Below are positions 1-7,846 of a stretch of 64,000 nt of DNA, piece by piece. Numbering within the stretch: the first letter of the stretch is position 1; each line of letters begins with the position of its first letter. The stretch spans positions 372,001-436,000 of the forward strand of contig FQWG01000002.1 of assembly GCA_900129595.1 (NCBI GenBank). Reading direction: 5' to 3'. The notes under the pieces were generated by a model. The model ran no database searches. It worked only from the letters and a program-made list of their open reading frames with translations, and was not told where the DNA came from. Position numbers and translations under genes: made by a program. Origin of the DNA: Flavobacterium frigidimaris (GTDB lineage: Bacteria; Bacteroidota; Bacteroidia; Flavobacteriales; Flavobacteriaceae).

Positions 1-242
1 TCAAAAAAGTTACGGGTAATTTTCTTAGTTTTTAACTTGCTTATTATTACAGGGCTTCTCCCGAAGTCTCGGGACCTTCGGCCTGACAAAAAATACAATA
101 AAAAAATCTGTTCTTATCCGCGTTTTCACGAAGTGAATCCGTTAAATCCGCGTTCGATAATAACATTTCTGAATCGCTAAGTCTGATAAAAAAATGGCCT
201 TGAAATTCTCCAACATTTTTTCATAATGTTTTATTAACTCAC
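1..242. other. non-coding stretch with repeat remnants
   Basis: No convincing gene. Around 55-90 there is a short GC-rich palindromic stretch (cttctcccgaag ... ccttcgg). Around 110-155 there is a piece (ttatccgcgttttcacgaag) resembling repeat sequence seen again near 47240-47360. It may be the tail of an upstream intergenic repeat cluster cut by the window edge. Confidence 0.5.
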
Positions 243-273
243 TTGGCTTTTCATTCTAAAATAGATAGCTTTG
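243..273 (+). promoter_or_regulatory. Bacteroidota-type promoter of hpf
   Basis: TTG at 243-245 and TAGCTTTG at 266-273 are separated by 20 bases, matching the Bacteroidota -33/-7 pattern (TTG, then TAnnTTTG). The start codon follows 27 bases downstream. Assigned by pattern only. Confidence 0.5.
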
Positions 274-299
274 AGAATAATCATTAAATATAAACCGAT

Positions 300-614
300 A
301 TGAAAATTCAAATCAATACCGACAAGAACATCGAAGGACACGAAAGATTAGCAGCTTATTTTTCTGAAGAATTAGAAAAAGGTTTAGCGCGTTTTGAAGA
401 AAAAATAACCCGCATCGAAGTACATTTTGGAGATGAAAATGGAGAAAAATTCAGCTTAAACGATAAAAAATGCGTAATTGAAGTTCGTGTAGCCAATTTA
501 CAACCTTTAACCGTAACAGACCACTCCGAAACAATTGAAAAAGCGTTTAGCGGTGCTCTTGCCAAAGCAAAAAAATCACTTACTACGACTTTCGAAAAAC
601 AGAAATCGTTTTAA
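300..614 (+). CDS. hpf: ribosome hibernation promoting factor, HPF/RaiA family
   Basis: A 104-residue protein of the short HPF/YfiA (sigma-54 modulation) type, which binds the 30S decoding region and quiets ribosomes in stationary phase. The sequence begins MKIQINTDKNIEG and follows the family pattern of alternating strands and helices, with the lysine-rich final helix (residues about 78-104, KAFSGALAKAKKSL) that contacts 16S rRNA. There is no C-terminal dimerisation extension, so it is the short form rather than the long HPF of Firmicutes. It is monocistronic, with a promoter at 243-273 and a strong terminator at 635-666. A small ORF overlapping its 3' end in another frame is not real. Confidence 0.88.
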   Translation: MKIQINTDKNIEGHERLAAYFSEELEKGLARFEEKITRIEVHFGDENGEKFSLNDKKCVIEVRVANLQPLTVTDHSETIEKAFSGALAKAKKSLTTTFEKQKSF

Positions 615-634
615 TTTATATATATCAAATGCAA

Positions 635-666
635 ATGGCATTATCTCTAATCAGGATAATGCCATT
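635..666. terminator. intrinsic terminator after hpf
   Basis: ATGGCATTATC pairs with GATAATGCCAT around an 8-base loop and is followed by a T run on the plus strand. It separates hpf from the convergent gene ending at 669. Confidence 0.8.
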
Positions 667-668
667 TT

Positions 669-1328
669 TTATTTCAGCAATTTGGTCATTTCTTCCCACT
701 GCAGTATTTTGACTTTTTCGTTGAGTTGGTCCGCACTCTTTACCATTGTTTTGGCGATATCGCTCGCTTCTATTCCTTTATATTTATTCATTTCTCCCAC
801 AAACAACGGATTGATGAATTTGAATATTCCGATAAAGACTTTTTCCAGAGGCCGGCTTTCTTTTCTGTCTCCTAAAATCATCGATGGACGAAAGATATTG
901 GTGTGATCTAAATTCAGATTGATAATATCCTGTTCGGTTTCGCCTTTCATCCTCGTATAAAATATTGACGATTTTGCATTTGCTCCAATTGCCGAAACCA
1001 GAAAAACTGCTTTTGCTCCGTTTTCTTTGGCCAGTTTTGCGGCTAAAACCGGATAATCATGATCGATTTGATAATAGAGTTTTTTATCCGGGGTTTTCTT
1101 TTGCGTGGTACCAAGCGCAATAAAAATTTCATCTGCCTGAATACCTTTTACAACTTCGGATAATGAATTATAATCTCCAATTATGGTTTTTAGTTTTGGA
1201 TGCTCAATGTTCAGCGCTGTCCTGACTACAATTATGACTTGCTCGTAATTGGCGTTATTCAACAATGTTTCGAGAATATAAGATCCTACTAATCCGCTTG
1301 CTCCGTATACAATTGCTTTTTTTATCAT
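669..1328 (-). CDS. NAD(P)-binding Rossmann oxidoreductase (HTATIP2/NmrA-like)
   Basis: A 219-residue single-domain protein. A dinucleotide-binding motif GASGLVG lies near the N-terminus (residues 9-15) after the strand IKKAIVY. A YTRMKGETE segment in the middle has the Tyr-x-x-x-Lys spacing of short-chain dehydrogenases. The set of features fits the atypical SDR group around TIP30/HTATIP2 and NAD(P)H-binding YbjT-like proteins, cytoplasmic, substrate unknown. I chose the ATG at 1326-1328 because the motif follows directly, as in homologues. The 16 extra residues of the longer frame run into repeat DNA. It converges on hpf with a terminator between. Confidence 0.75.
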   Translation of the reverse strand: MIKKAIVYGASGLVGSYILETLLNNANYEQVIIVVRTALNIEHPKLKTIIGDYNSLSEVVKGIQADEIFIALGTTQKKTPDKKLYYQIDHDYPVLAAKLAKENGAKAVFLVSAIGANAKSSIFYTRMKGETEQDIINLNLDHTNIFRPSMILGDRKESRPLEKVFIGIFKFINPLFVGEMNKYKGIEASDIAKTMVKSADQLNEKVKILQWEEMTKLLK

Positions 1329-2058
1329 AAGGCGATTTGTTTTCTCGAAGTTAGAAAATTTTGCCACAGATTTCACAGATTAGAATGATTAATATATTTT
1401 TGTCTCACGCAGATTTTGCAGATTTTTTTTCTGATCTATTTATATGCGGCTATCTTTTAAACACATAGAGACATAGATTTTGAATTCTTAAAATTATTTT
1501 ACCACAGATTAAAGGATTAAAATGATTAATCTACTTTCTATGTGTTAATTTTTTTTCATGGAGATTTTGAAGATGGCTTCGCCTGTCTGCTGTTGCTCAG
1601 GTCTTGGCAAAAAACAAACCTATAATTTTTAATTTACAGCTCCATAGGAGCGACATATTTATAGCTAATTTATTATCCGTCCCTAAAATCAGCTCCAGCG
1701 GTGCGGCATATGCTTTTTATCACGATTCAATATATCACCCCGACGGGGTTCTGGTGGGTGTTGTTTTTAATTTTCTATAAATATTTCGCTCCTATGGAGC
1801 TATAAATATAGTGTCATGCTGTTCTATAGATGTGCCGCACTGATGGAGCTATAGAAGCTATCATCCTGTTGTTTTCTATAAATATGTTGTCCCGATGGGA
1901 CTAAAATTAACTATGCTTCATTGGACAATTAAGATAATAATAACGCTTTTTGGTATTGTAAGAAGTAATTTTGCAGTCCCAAAAAAGGAACTCGTTTTTG
2001 AAATAAAAACAGTTTCTTAATTGAGATTGTCCATTACAAATTATTAAAAAATATCTTC
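1329..2058. other. 730-base intergenic region made of repeats
   Basis: No gene. The first part (1360-1545) holds fragments of the common repeats 'cacagatt...', 'cacgcagattttgcagatt' and 'acacatagagacatagatt', which recur elsewhere in the window. The second part (1639-1905) holds paired REP-like palindromes, listed separately. The last 100 bases before 2059 are AT-rich and could hold the promoter of the next gene, but I see no clear -7 box. Confidence 0.7.
1639..1905. repeat. interleaved REP-like palindromes
   Basis: Two inverted pairs. The segment at 1639-1664 (starting GCTCCATAGGAGCGACATAT) is matched in reverse at 1775-1800 with one mismatch. The segment at 1692-1712 (GCTCCAGCGGTGCGG...) is matched less perfectly in reverse at 1829-1849. 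The arms alternate rather than nest, each about 136 bases from its partner. Further short GC palindromes are cccGACGGGG near 1740 and cccGATGGGAC near 1892. They look like REP/RAYT-type repeats, but no RAYT transposase gene is in the window. Confidence 0.6.
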
Positions 2059-3219
2059 ATGAAAAAGCAACTACTCGTATTATTAATCACAGTTTTTATA
2101 GGTTTTGGTGCCATTGCGCAAACAAAATCATCTGAAACCAATGTGCTGGTTTTGATTTATTCTCAAAACGGCGGAACATACAAAATGGCAAAAGCAATTG
2201 CCGAAGGTGTTCAGGAATATCCTAATACAAAAGCAATTTTAAAACGTGTTCCTTCTATTAACACAAAAGAAAAACTAAATGCTGAGGTAGAGAAATTACC
2301 TGTTGCAACAATAGAAGAATTGGCCAATTATGACGGAATCGCTTTTGGAAGTCCGGTTCATTTTGCGAATATTAGTGCTGATATGAATTACTTTTTCAGC
2401 CAGAGTATTCCGCTTTGGACATCAAGAACTCTGGAAGGAAAACCGGCAACCGTATTCATGTCGGCAGGATCGGGCGCAGGAAAAGAAGCTGCGATTTTAT
2501 CTTTCTGGAATATCCTGGCATCTCACGGAATGGTGATTGTACCAACCGGAATTATGGGAACGGCTACTTTAGACAAAACGGTTCCGCAAGGAAATACGCC
2601 TTTTGGTGCCACTTCATTAGCGGGATCAACCGGAACTCGTCCGTCGCAAAGCGAATTGAATCTGGCTAAAGAACAAGGAAAAGCTTTGGCAAGAGTGGCA
2701 TCGGGATTGAAAAATACGGCAAACATAAAAGGTGTTAAAACAACTTCGATTGAAAGTAAAAGTGATATCAACAAAACATTAAAAGACAATAATATTGTGC
2801 TTCCTGAAGCGCCTAAACCGGTTGGAAATTATGTTCCGTTTACGATTTCGGATCATAAAGTATATATTAATCAAGTCGCTTTGAAAGAGGGCAAAATCCT
2901 GAATCCGGGTAAAGTTGGCGCAACAGTTACTGAAGATCAGGCGAAAGAAGCCACATACCAAACAATGCTAAATGTAATTGCGGTATTGAAAGAGGCTTGC
3001 GGAGGCGATTTGAACAAGGTAAAACAATGTGTGCAACTAACAGGATATTTTAATACCACTCCGGAATATACGCAACATGCCGGACTTATGAATTCGGCTT
3101 CGAATTTGACGGCTTTGGTTTTTGGCGAAAAAGGAAAACACGCGAGAGCAACTATTGGAGCTGCTTCGTTACCGATAAATTCTGTTGTAGAAATTCAGGC
3201 GATTTTTGAGATTGAATAA
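2059..3219 (+). CDS. exported WrbA-like flavodoxin fused to a RidA domain
   Basis: A 386-residue two-domain protein. Residues 1-21 are a signal peptide (hydrophobic LLVLLITVFIGFGAIA, then Q). Residues about 27-215 match NAD(P)H:quinone oxidoreductase WrbA: an FMN loop (YSQNGGTYKMAKA), the GIAFGSPVHFANIS segment, and a FMSAGSGAGKEAA stretch like the family's second FMN loop. Residues about 255-386 match RidA/YjgF enamine deaminases, keeping the arginine of the HARATIGAASLP motif and the final VEIQAIFEIE. WrbA reduces quinones and RidA destroys reactive 2-aminoacrylate imines; both normally act in the cytoplasm. Here they are joined and apparently exported, and the substrate is unclear. It stands alone between repeat regions. 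Confidence 0.8.
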   Translation: MKKQLLVLLITVFIGFGAIAQTKSSETNVLVLIYSQNGGTYKMAKAIAEGVQEYPNTKAILKRVPSINTKEKLNAEVEKLPVATIEELANYDGIAFGSPVHFANISADMNYFFSQSIPLWTSRTLEGKPATVFMSAGSGAGKEAAILSFWNILASHGMVIVPTGIMGTATLDKTVPQGNTPFGATSLAGSTGTRPSQSELNLAKEQGKALARVASGLKNTANIKGVKTTSIESKSDINKTLKDNNIVLPEAPKPVGNYVPFTISDHKVYINQVALKEGKILNPGKVGATVTEDQAKEATYQTMLNVIAVLKEACGGDLNKVKQCVQLTGYFNTTPEYTQHAGLMNSASNLTALVFGEKGKHARATIGAASLPINSVVEIQAIFEIE

Positions 3220-3256
3220 GGGTTGATAAATATAACTTGTTGGTACAAAATTGATT

Positions 3257-3393
3257 TTAACACATAGAAACATAGACTATGTAAATGCAGAAAAAAGGCG
3301 TTTCACTTATTTAAGCACACAGAGCTATGTGAAGTAAAGATGTTTACTTTTTTGCATTCTTTTTATTTTATTATCTATGTTTCTATGTGTTAA
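3257..3393. repeat. palindromic repeat, 'cacatagaaacatag' family
   Basis: The left arm ttaacacatagaaacatag and right arm ctatgtttctatgtgttaa are inverted copies about 100 bases apart. The core contains 'ggcgtttcactt'. Related elements occur at 4552-4690, 22118-22208 and 29881-30023, always between genes. Confidence 0.75.
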
Positions 3394-3428
3394 ATATTTT
3401 TTATCTCATTTATTTTACACATGATCTA

Positions 3429-3713
3429 TTTTTTTTGCGTGAGGGATAGAGCTCAATGTCATTAAGTTAAGAAAAACAGCCGCAATACTGTACCGAATAA
3501 ATCTCACGCAAAGTCGCCAAGCCGCCAAGTTTACGCCTAAAACCTTTGCGCTTTTGCGTCTTTGCGCGAAAAAGAATTAACCATTATTAGATCAAAAGTG
3601 CTTAACTTAATGACATTGGGATAGAGCTAAGCTACCGCAGTAGCAGTGATAGCCCGACAGCAATAAAAGAAGGGGCCGACTAAGCGATTTGCATAGTTGG
3701 CCCCTTTTTTTAT
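3429..3713 (+). ncRNA. possible structured small RNA with terminator, interrupted by a MITE
   Basis: If the 165-base insertion at 3454-3618 and one target copy are removed, what remains is GAGGGATAGAGCTAAGC... followed by GATAGCCCGAC, an A-rich stretch and a very strong hairpin (GGGGCCgACTA / TAGTtGGCCCC, 3672-3704) with a T run. GAGGGAT...GATAGCCCGAC is a recurring pattern that I recall between flavobacterial genes, so this may be a small structured RNA or a decorated terminator. The identification is from memory and needs a covariance model. The terminator itself is clear. Confidence 0.4.
3454..3618. mobile_element. 165-bp MITE with 18-bp terminal inverted repeats and 10-bp target duplication
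   Basis: The left end CAATGTCATTAAGTTAAG (3454-3471) is perfectly inverted at the right end (3601-3618). Directly outside, GGATAGAGCT occurs at both 3444-3453 and 3619-3628, a 10-bp target-site duplication. The inside carries another palindromic repeat (cgcaaagtcgccaagccgcc ... gcgtctttgcgcg) and no reading frame. This is a textbook non-autonomous element. A 10-bp duplication would fit transposases such as the IS4 group, but that assignment is inference and no partner transposase is in the window. Confidence 0.85.
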
Positions 3714-3746
3714 TGGTGGCACGCCCAGATTATTATTGACTTACTA

Positions 3747-4400
3747 TTATGATTTTGGCAATGGCGCTCCAACGGCGATATCACAGCGATGTCCGGGTTT
3801 TCCGTGTGCTGGATTCATTCCGTCTGCTACTGCTGTTTCTTCGGTGCTTAATAAGGCCGGAACTGCATTATTTGCAGGCGGTGGTGTAACGGTAAAGTTT
3901 TGTGATGTCGTACCGCTTTGGGCTGTAGTGGTGGCAGGTTGTTTCGCCGGCGCAGAATTTAAAGGTGCTCCAACCGCAATATCACATCTGTGTCCGGGTT
4001 GTCCGTGCGCAGGATTCATTCCTTTGGCTACTTTTGCAGGCGCAACAGTTGTTGTGGTTACTACATTTTGCTGACCCGCATTTACTTGTACAGGTTGTGC
4101 AGTTTGCGTTGTCTGTCCTTGCGTTGGAGCTGAGTTTAAAGGTGCGCCAACAGCAATATCGCAACGATGTCCGGGTTGCCCGTGAGCAGGATTTATTCCG
4201 TTGTTTTCACCCATTACGGTATTAGGATTCGTTGCCGGATTCTGAACTACTGCTTGCTGTGTGTTTGTGGTGTCTTTTGCCAGTCCTAGTTTTACCAATT
4301 CAGATGTTGGTGTGTTTTCCTGTGGTTCTAATTCTTTTTTGCAAGAAGTAAAAACCAGGGAAGTAACAAATATGGAGGTGATAAGTATTTTTGGATTCAT
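3747..4400 (-). CDS. lipoprotein with three copies of an NPAHGxPGHRCDIAVGAPL motif
   Basis: A 217-residue lipoprotein. Residues 1-19 are a signal peptide and the lipobox VFTSC places the lipidated cysteine at residue 20. After a Thr/Gln/Asn/Pro-rich linker, a 21-residue motif occurs three times (about 68-88, 127-147 and 194-214), each with NPAHG[QK]PGHRCDIAVGAPL. The copies are almost identical, while the linkers (50-60 residues) are unlike and low-complexity. Each motif has two His and one Cys, so metal or heme binding is conceivable but unproven. I know the motif from unnamed Bacteroidota proteins, not a characterised family. The start was taken at the ATG that immediately precedes the signal peptide (4398-4400). 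Confidence 0.75.
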   Translation of the reverse strand: MNPKILITSIFVTSLVFTSCKKELEPQENTPTSELVKLGLAKDTTNTQQAVVQNPATNPNTVMGENNGINPAHGQPGHRCDIAVGAPLNSAPTQGQTTQTAQPVQVNAGQQNVVTTTTVAPAKVAKGMNPAHGQPGHRCDIAVGAPLNSAPAKQPATTTAQSGTTSQNFTVTPPPANNAVPALLSTEETAVADGMNPAHGKPGHRCDIAVGAPLPKS

Positions 4401-4438
4401 GATGTAGATTTTTAAAGCTCTCAAATATAGTAAGATTT

Positions 4439-4746
4439 CACCATATAAGTAATATAAGACAATTTAAGATTGCGGTAAAATTTTCACCATATAAGTAATG
4501 TAAGTTCATATTAATTATGACAAGCCTTATAAATGTTACAATTACTTGATGAAACACATAGAAACATAGATTTTGAATTGGAGAATGAAGATGCTAATAG
4601 AAAATCATGATTTTTTCGCATAGTACTATGCGATTTATTTTTAGTGAAGCGCCTTTTCCCACAAGGATAAGCTATGTCTCTATGTGTTAGAAAATTGCGC
4701 AAAGAAACTTTTTAAATGAACTTACATTACTTATATGGTGAAAGAA
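4439..4746. repeat. nested palindromic element, 'caccatataagt' outer arms around 'cacatagaaacatag' inner arms
   Basis: The outer arms TTTCACCATATAAGTAATGT (from 4486) and ACATTACTTATATGGTGAAA (ending about 4746) are long perfect inverted repeats continuing through gttcat/atgaac. Inside them is a second inverted pair (aacacatagaaacatag near 4553, ctatgtctctatgtgtt near 4674-4689). A further half copy of the outer arm lies just to the left (4439-4462). This is one repeat family sitting inside another. Confidence 0.75.
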
Positions 4747-4789
4747 TACTGCAATATTCCTTAACTTTAAATCCAAAATAAAACCTCTC

Positions 4790-5281
4790 ATGAAAAAATC
4801 AATCCTCCTTTTATTATTCGTTGCAACTTTTGCAAATGCACAAACTTCTGAGAAAGACAAAGTCAGTCAAACTATCGATGCATGGCATAAAGCTGCGGCC
4901 GATGTAAAATTCGATGCTTACTTTAATCTAATTGCTGAAGACGGAATTTTCATAGGAACTGATGCTACTGAAAACTGGACAAAAAAAGATTTTAAAGTTT
5001 GGGCTAAACCATTTTTCGACAAAGGAACTACCTGGAATTTTACGGCTCTGGAACGTCATATCTTTTTTGATCAATCAGGAAAAATTGCCTGGTTTGATGA
5101 ATTGCTGAATACGCAGATGAAAATTTGCCGCGGTTCGGGTGTTTTGGTTAAAGTGGGGAAAGAATGGAAAATTCAGCATTATGTGTTATCGATGACAATC
5201 CCAAATGACGAAGTGGATGCGGTTACTAAAATAAAAGCGCCTATCGAAGACGTTTTGATTGCGAAGCTTCAGAAAAAATAA
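4790..5281 (+). CDS. exported SnoaL/NTF2-like protein
   Basis: A 163-residue protein with an 18-residue signal peptide (MKKSILLLLFVATFANAQ) followed by an NTF2/SnoaL-like fold (DUF4440/SnoaL_3 type). Typical features are the first helix with IDAWHKAAADVKFDAYFNLI, the EDGIFIGTDATENWTKKDF segment, and the closing strands WKIQHYVLSMTIPNDE. The family includes ketosteroid-isomerase-like enzymes and non-enzymatic binders, and catalytic function cannot be assigned. It is probably periplasmic. The gene stands alone between a repeat element and the ammonium channel gene. Confidence 0.7.
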   Translation: MKKSILLLLFVATFANAQTSEKDKVSQTIDAWHKAAADVKFDAYFNLIAEDGIFIGTDATENWTKKDFKVWAKPFFDKGTTWNFTALERHIFFDQSGKIAWFDELLNTQMKICRGSGVLVKVGKEWKIQHYVLSMTIPNDEVDAVTKIKAPIEDVLIAKLQKK

Positions 5282-5497
5282 ACAATTTCGAACTTTCTTA
5301 TTATAATCCTAACTTTTATAGTACTTTACCCATTCTAATACTAAATTAATTATAATACAATTGACAATTTTATCCGTAAATTAGAAGTTCAAAATAAGAT
5401 ACTCTCAAAAAAATGGATCGAATTTTACAAAATTGACTAAAATAAAAACACTACCTCTATTTTAACAGCCCTTAAAATCAAAATCTTTATTTTTTTT

Positions 5498-5505
5498 TAA
5501 CTTTG
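5498..5505 (+). promoter_or_regulatory. -7 box upstream of amt
   Basis: TAACTTTG fits TAnnTTTG and lies 38 bases before the amt start. No clear -33 partner was seen, so this is tentative. Confidence 0.35.
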
Positions 5506-5543
5506 ACCCCAAAAAAAATAGGGTTCAATAAAGTATTTGAAAA

Positions 5544-6926
5544 ATGAAAATAGAAAAACGCTGGATCATCTCCTTTATTATTATAAGTATTGTTTGTATT
5601 ACGGGCGCATTTTGGCCAACTGTTACTGAAAATAGTTACGTATTATCTGAATTTGGCACAACCGATCATATCGTTCCTGCCGATGTTGCCTGGATGTTGA
5701 CCTCCTGTTGTCTGGTTTTGATCATGACGCCCGGATTATCTTTTTTCTACGGAGGAATGGTAGGCCGAAAAAATGTAATCTCGACCATGTTGCAAAGTTT
5801 TATTTGTTTGGGCGTTGTAACGCTTTTATGGGTTGTAGTGGGTTTTAGTCTGGCTTTTGGTGATCCTGTAGGTTTTGGCTCCGGAGAACATTTTTATAGC
5901 TTTTTCGGGAATCCAACCACTTTTGCTTTTATGGATTATGTGGGTGTTTTGCCTCATAAACAATTGGCCAATACAATTCCGTTTATGTTGTTTGCTTTAT
6001 TCCAGATGAAATTTGCCATTATTGCTCCGGCCATTATTACGGGTTCGTTTGCAGAACGCGTTCGATTTATCTCTTATTTATTATTCATTAGTTTATTTAC
6101 GATATTTATTTATGCTCCTTTGTGCCATTCGGTTTGGTATCCAACAGGAATTTTAGGAAGTTATTTTGGCGTAAAAGATTTCGCCGGAGGAACGGTAGTA
6201 CATATGAGTTCAGGATTTGCTGCTTTGGCAGGAGTACTGGTTTTAGGAAAAAGAAAAAATAGTGCCCATATACCAACCAATATTCCATTTGTATTATTAG
6301 GAACGGGAATGTTATGGTTTGGCTGGTTCGGATTCAACGCGGGTTCTGCTCTTGCTGCCAACGGAACTGCTGCAATGGCTTTTGCTACAACAACAACTTC
6401 ATCTGCCGCTGCAATGTTGACCTGGGTTTTCTTTGATCGAATGAACGGAAGAAAAGTTTCTGCTCTTGGTGCTTGTATTGGTGCTGTTGTAGGTTTAGTA
6501 GCTATTACTCCGGCCGCAGGATTTGTGTCGGTTCCTGAAAGTATGTTCTTTGGTTTCATCACGGCTTTAGTTTCAAACTCGGTTGTAAATTGTCGTTTCT
6601 CTAAAAGATTTGATGATACGCTTGACGTTTTTGCCTGTCACGGTGTTGGTGGAATCATGGGAATGATTTTAACCGCAATTTTTGCTCACGGCGAAGATGC
6701 AAGTTTACTTCACGGAGGCTGGAATGTATTTGGACACCACATGATGGCATTAGTTTTGGTTTCGATCTTTACTTTCTTCGGGGCTTATTTCTTGTTTAAA
6801 GTAACGAACTTTATTATTCCGCTAAGAGTTTCAGAAGAAAACGAACACATTGGACTTGATTTATCACAACATGATGAAACGCTTGATCCAAAATTAAAAC
6901 CTATTACTGAGGCGCATTACGGGTAA
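5544..6926 (+). CDS. amt: ammonium transporter, Amt/Mep/Rh family
   Basis: A 460-residue polytopic membrane protein, the ammonium channel of the inner membrane. It has an N-terminal hydrophobic segment, about eleven membrane helices and the Amt hallmarks DVAWMLTSCCLVLIMTPGL and SFAERVRF. The twin pore histidines are at His220 (GGTVVHMSSG) and His366 (FACHGVGGIMG). The C-terminal cytoplasmic tail (LDLSQHDETLDPK) is where a PII protein would normally act. No glnK/glnB gene is adjacent, unlike the common amt-glnK pair. A -7 box at 5498-5505 suggests its own promoter. The closing part is followed by a palindromic repeat. Confidence 0.93.
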   Translation: MKIEKRWIISFIIISIVCITGAFWPTVTENSYVLSEFGTTDHIVPADVAWMLTSCCLVLIMTPGLSFFYGGMVGRKNVISTMLQSFICLGVVTLLWVVVGFSLAFGDPVGFGSGEHFYSFFGNPTTFAFMDYVGVLPHKQLANTIPFMLFALFQMKFAIIAPAIITGSFAERVRFISYLLFISLFTIFIYAPLCHSVWYPTGILGSYFGVKDFAGGTVVHMSSGFAALAGVLVLGKRKNSAHIPTNIPFVLLGTGMLWFGWFGFNAGSALAANGTAAMAFATTTTSSAAAMLTWVFFDRMNGRKVSALGACIGAVVGLVAITPAAGFVSVPESMFFGFITALVSNSVVNCRFSKRFDDTLDVFACHGVGGIMGMILTAIFAHGEDASLLHGGWNVFGHHMMALVLVSIFTFFGAYFLFKVTNFIIPLRVSEENEHIGLDLSQHDETLDPKLKPITEAHYG

Positions 6927-6936
6927 TATTAAAAAG

Positions 6937-7026
6937 TTTCACCACAAATTACACAAATTTTCACAAATTTTTTTTGACTTTGCTCATTATATTAATTTGT
7001 GGAAATTTGTGTAATTTGCGGTGAAA
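6937..7026. repeat. palindromic repeat between amt and trmB
   Basis: TTTCACCACAAATTACACAA at the left and its near-perfect inverted copy ending at 7026 form about 33-base arms around a short AT-rich loop. It could act as a transcription end for amt. Its right arm overlaps the longest possible reading frame of the next gene, which argues for the later trmB start. Confidence 0.7.
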
Positions 7027-7128
7027 AAAGATCCAAAATGTAAAAATTGGTGGCAAAAAACTTTAAAACCCAATTGCGCTATTTTCATTCGTTTATATTC
7101 CTTAATTTTGCTGAAAATTTTTGTAAAA

Positions 7129-7806
7129 GTGGGAAGTAAAAATAAACTAAAAAGATTCAGAGAAAACGAAACATTTCAAAACGTTTTTCAACCAACCAGA
7201 GAAGAAGTTGTAGGCGATTTAATGCCTCTGAAAGGGAAATGGAACTCTGATTTCTTTAAAAATGATAATCCATTAGTTTTAGAATTAGGATGTGGAAAAG
7301 GAGAATATTCTGTTGGATTAGCAGAAAGATATCCTGACAAAAATTTTATTGGAATCGACATTAAAGGAGCGCGTTTCTGGAGAGGTGCTAAAACTGCTGT
7401 AGAAACCGGACTTCATAACGTGGCTTTTATTCGTACTCAAATCGAATTGATCGACCATATTTTTAATGAAAATGAAGTGGATGAAATCTGGATTACTTTT
7501 CCGGATCCGCAAATCAAGTACAAAAGAACGAAACACAGAATGACCAACTCTGAGTTTTTGAAATTGTATAAAAAAATCCTTAAAAAAGACGGTGTTGTCA
7601 ACCTTAAAACCGACAGTGAATTCATGCACGGTTATACGCTTGGATTGCTTCACGGTGAGGGACATGAGGTTTTATATGCAAATCATAACGTATATACAAA
7701 CGAAGGAAGTCCTGAGGAAGTTACTGCTTTTCAGACTTTTTACGAGAAACAATATTTAGAAATTAACAAGGCAATTACGTATATTCGCTTTAAGATTAAA
7801 GACTAA
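7129..7806 (+). CDS. trmB: tRNA (guanine-N7)-methyltransferase
   Basis: TrmB makes m7G46 in tRNA variable loops using S-adenosylmethionine. The SAM-binding motif LELGCGKGEYSVGLAERYP and the downstream NFIGIDIKGARFWRG are textbook. The WITFPDPQIKYKRTKHRMTN segment carries the Asp and RxxKxR residues that bind guanine. I start at the GTG at 7129 (GSKNKLKRF follows, as in homologues), giving 225 residues. The frame is open back to 7021, but those 36 residues derive partly from a palindromic repeat and look non-native. A LysE-type exporter gene follows 40 bases later. Confidence 0.88.
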   Translation: MGSKNKLKRFRENETFQNVFQPTREEVVGDLMPLKGKWNSDFFKNDNPLVLELGCGKGEYSVGLAERYPDKNFIGIDIKGARFWRGAKTAVETGLHNVAFIRTQIELIDHIFNENEVDEIWITFPDPQIKYKRTKHRMTNSEFLKLYKKILKKDGVVNLKTDSEFMHGYTLGLLHGEGHEVLYANHNVYTNEGSPEEVTAFQTFYEKQYLEINKAITYIRFKIKD

Positions 7807-7846
7807 GTAAGTTTTAAAAACATTTTTCAACCCATTAAATAACTGA

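Noticed and set aside
535..906. 123-residue plus-strand frame overlapping hpf and the oxidoreductase gene
   Set aside because: It crosses the hpf terminator and is the antisense of a gene with clear Rossmann motifs.
3454..3618. CRISPR-like or regulatory array
   Set aside because: There is one unit with inverted ends and a target duplication, not a regularly spaced direct repeat array.
3697..4225. plus-strand frames opposite the repeat lipoprotein
   Set aside because: They contain mirrored repeats of the antisense motif, while the minus strand has signal peptide, lipobox and conserved units.
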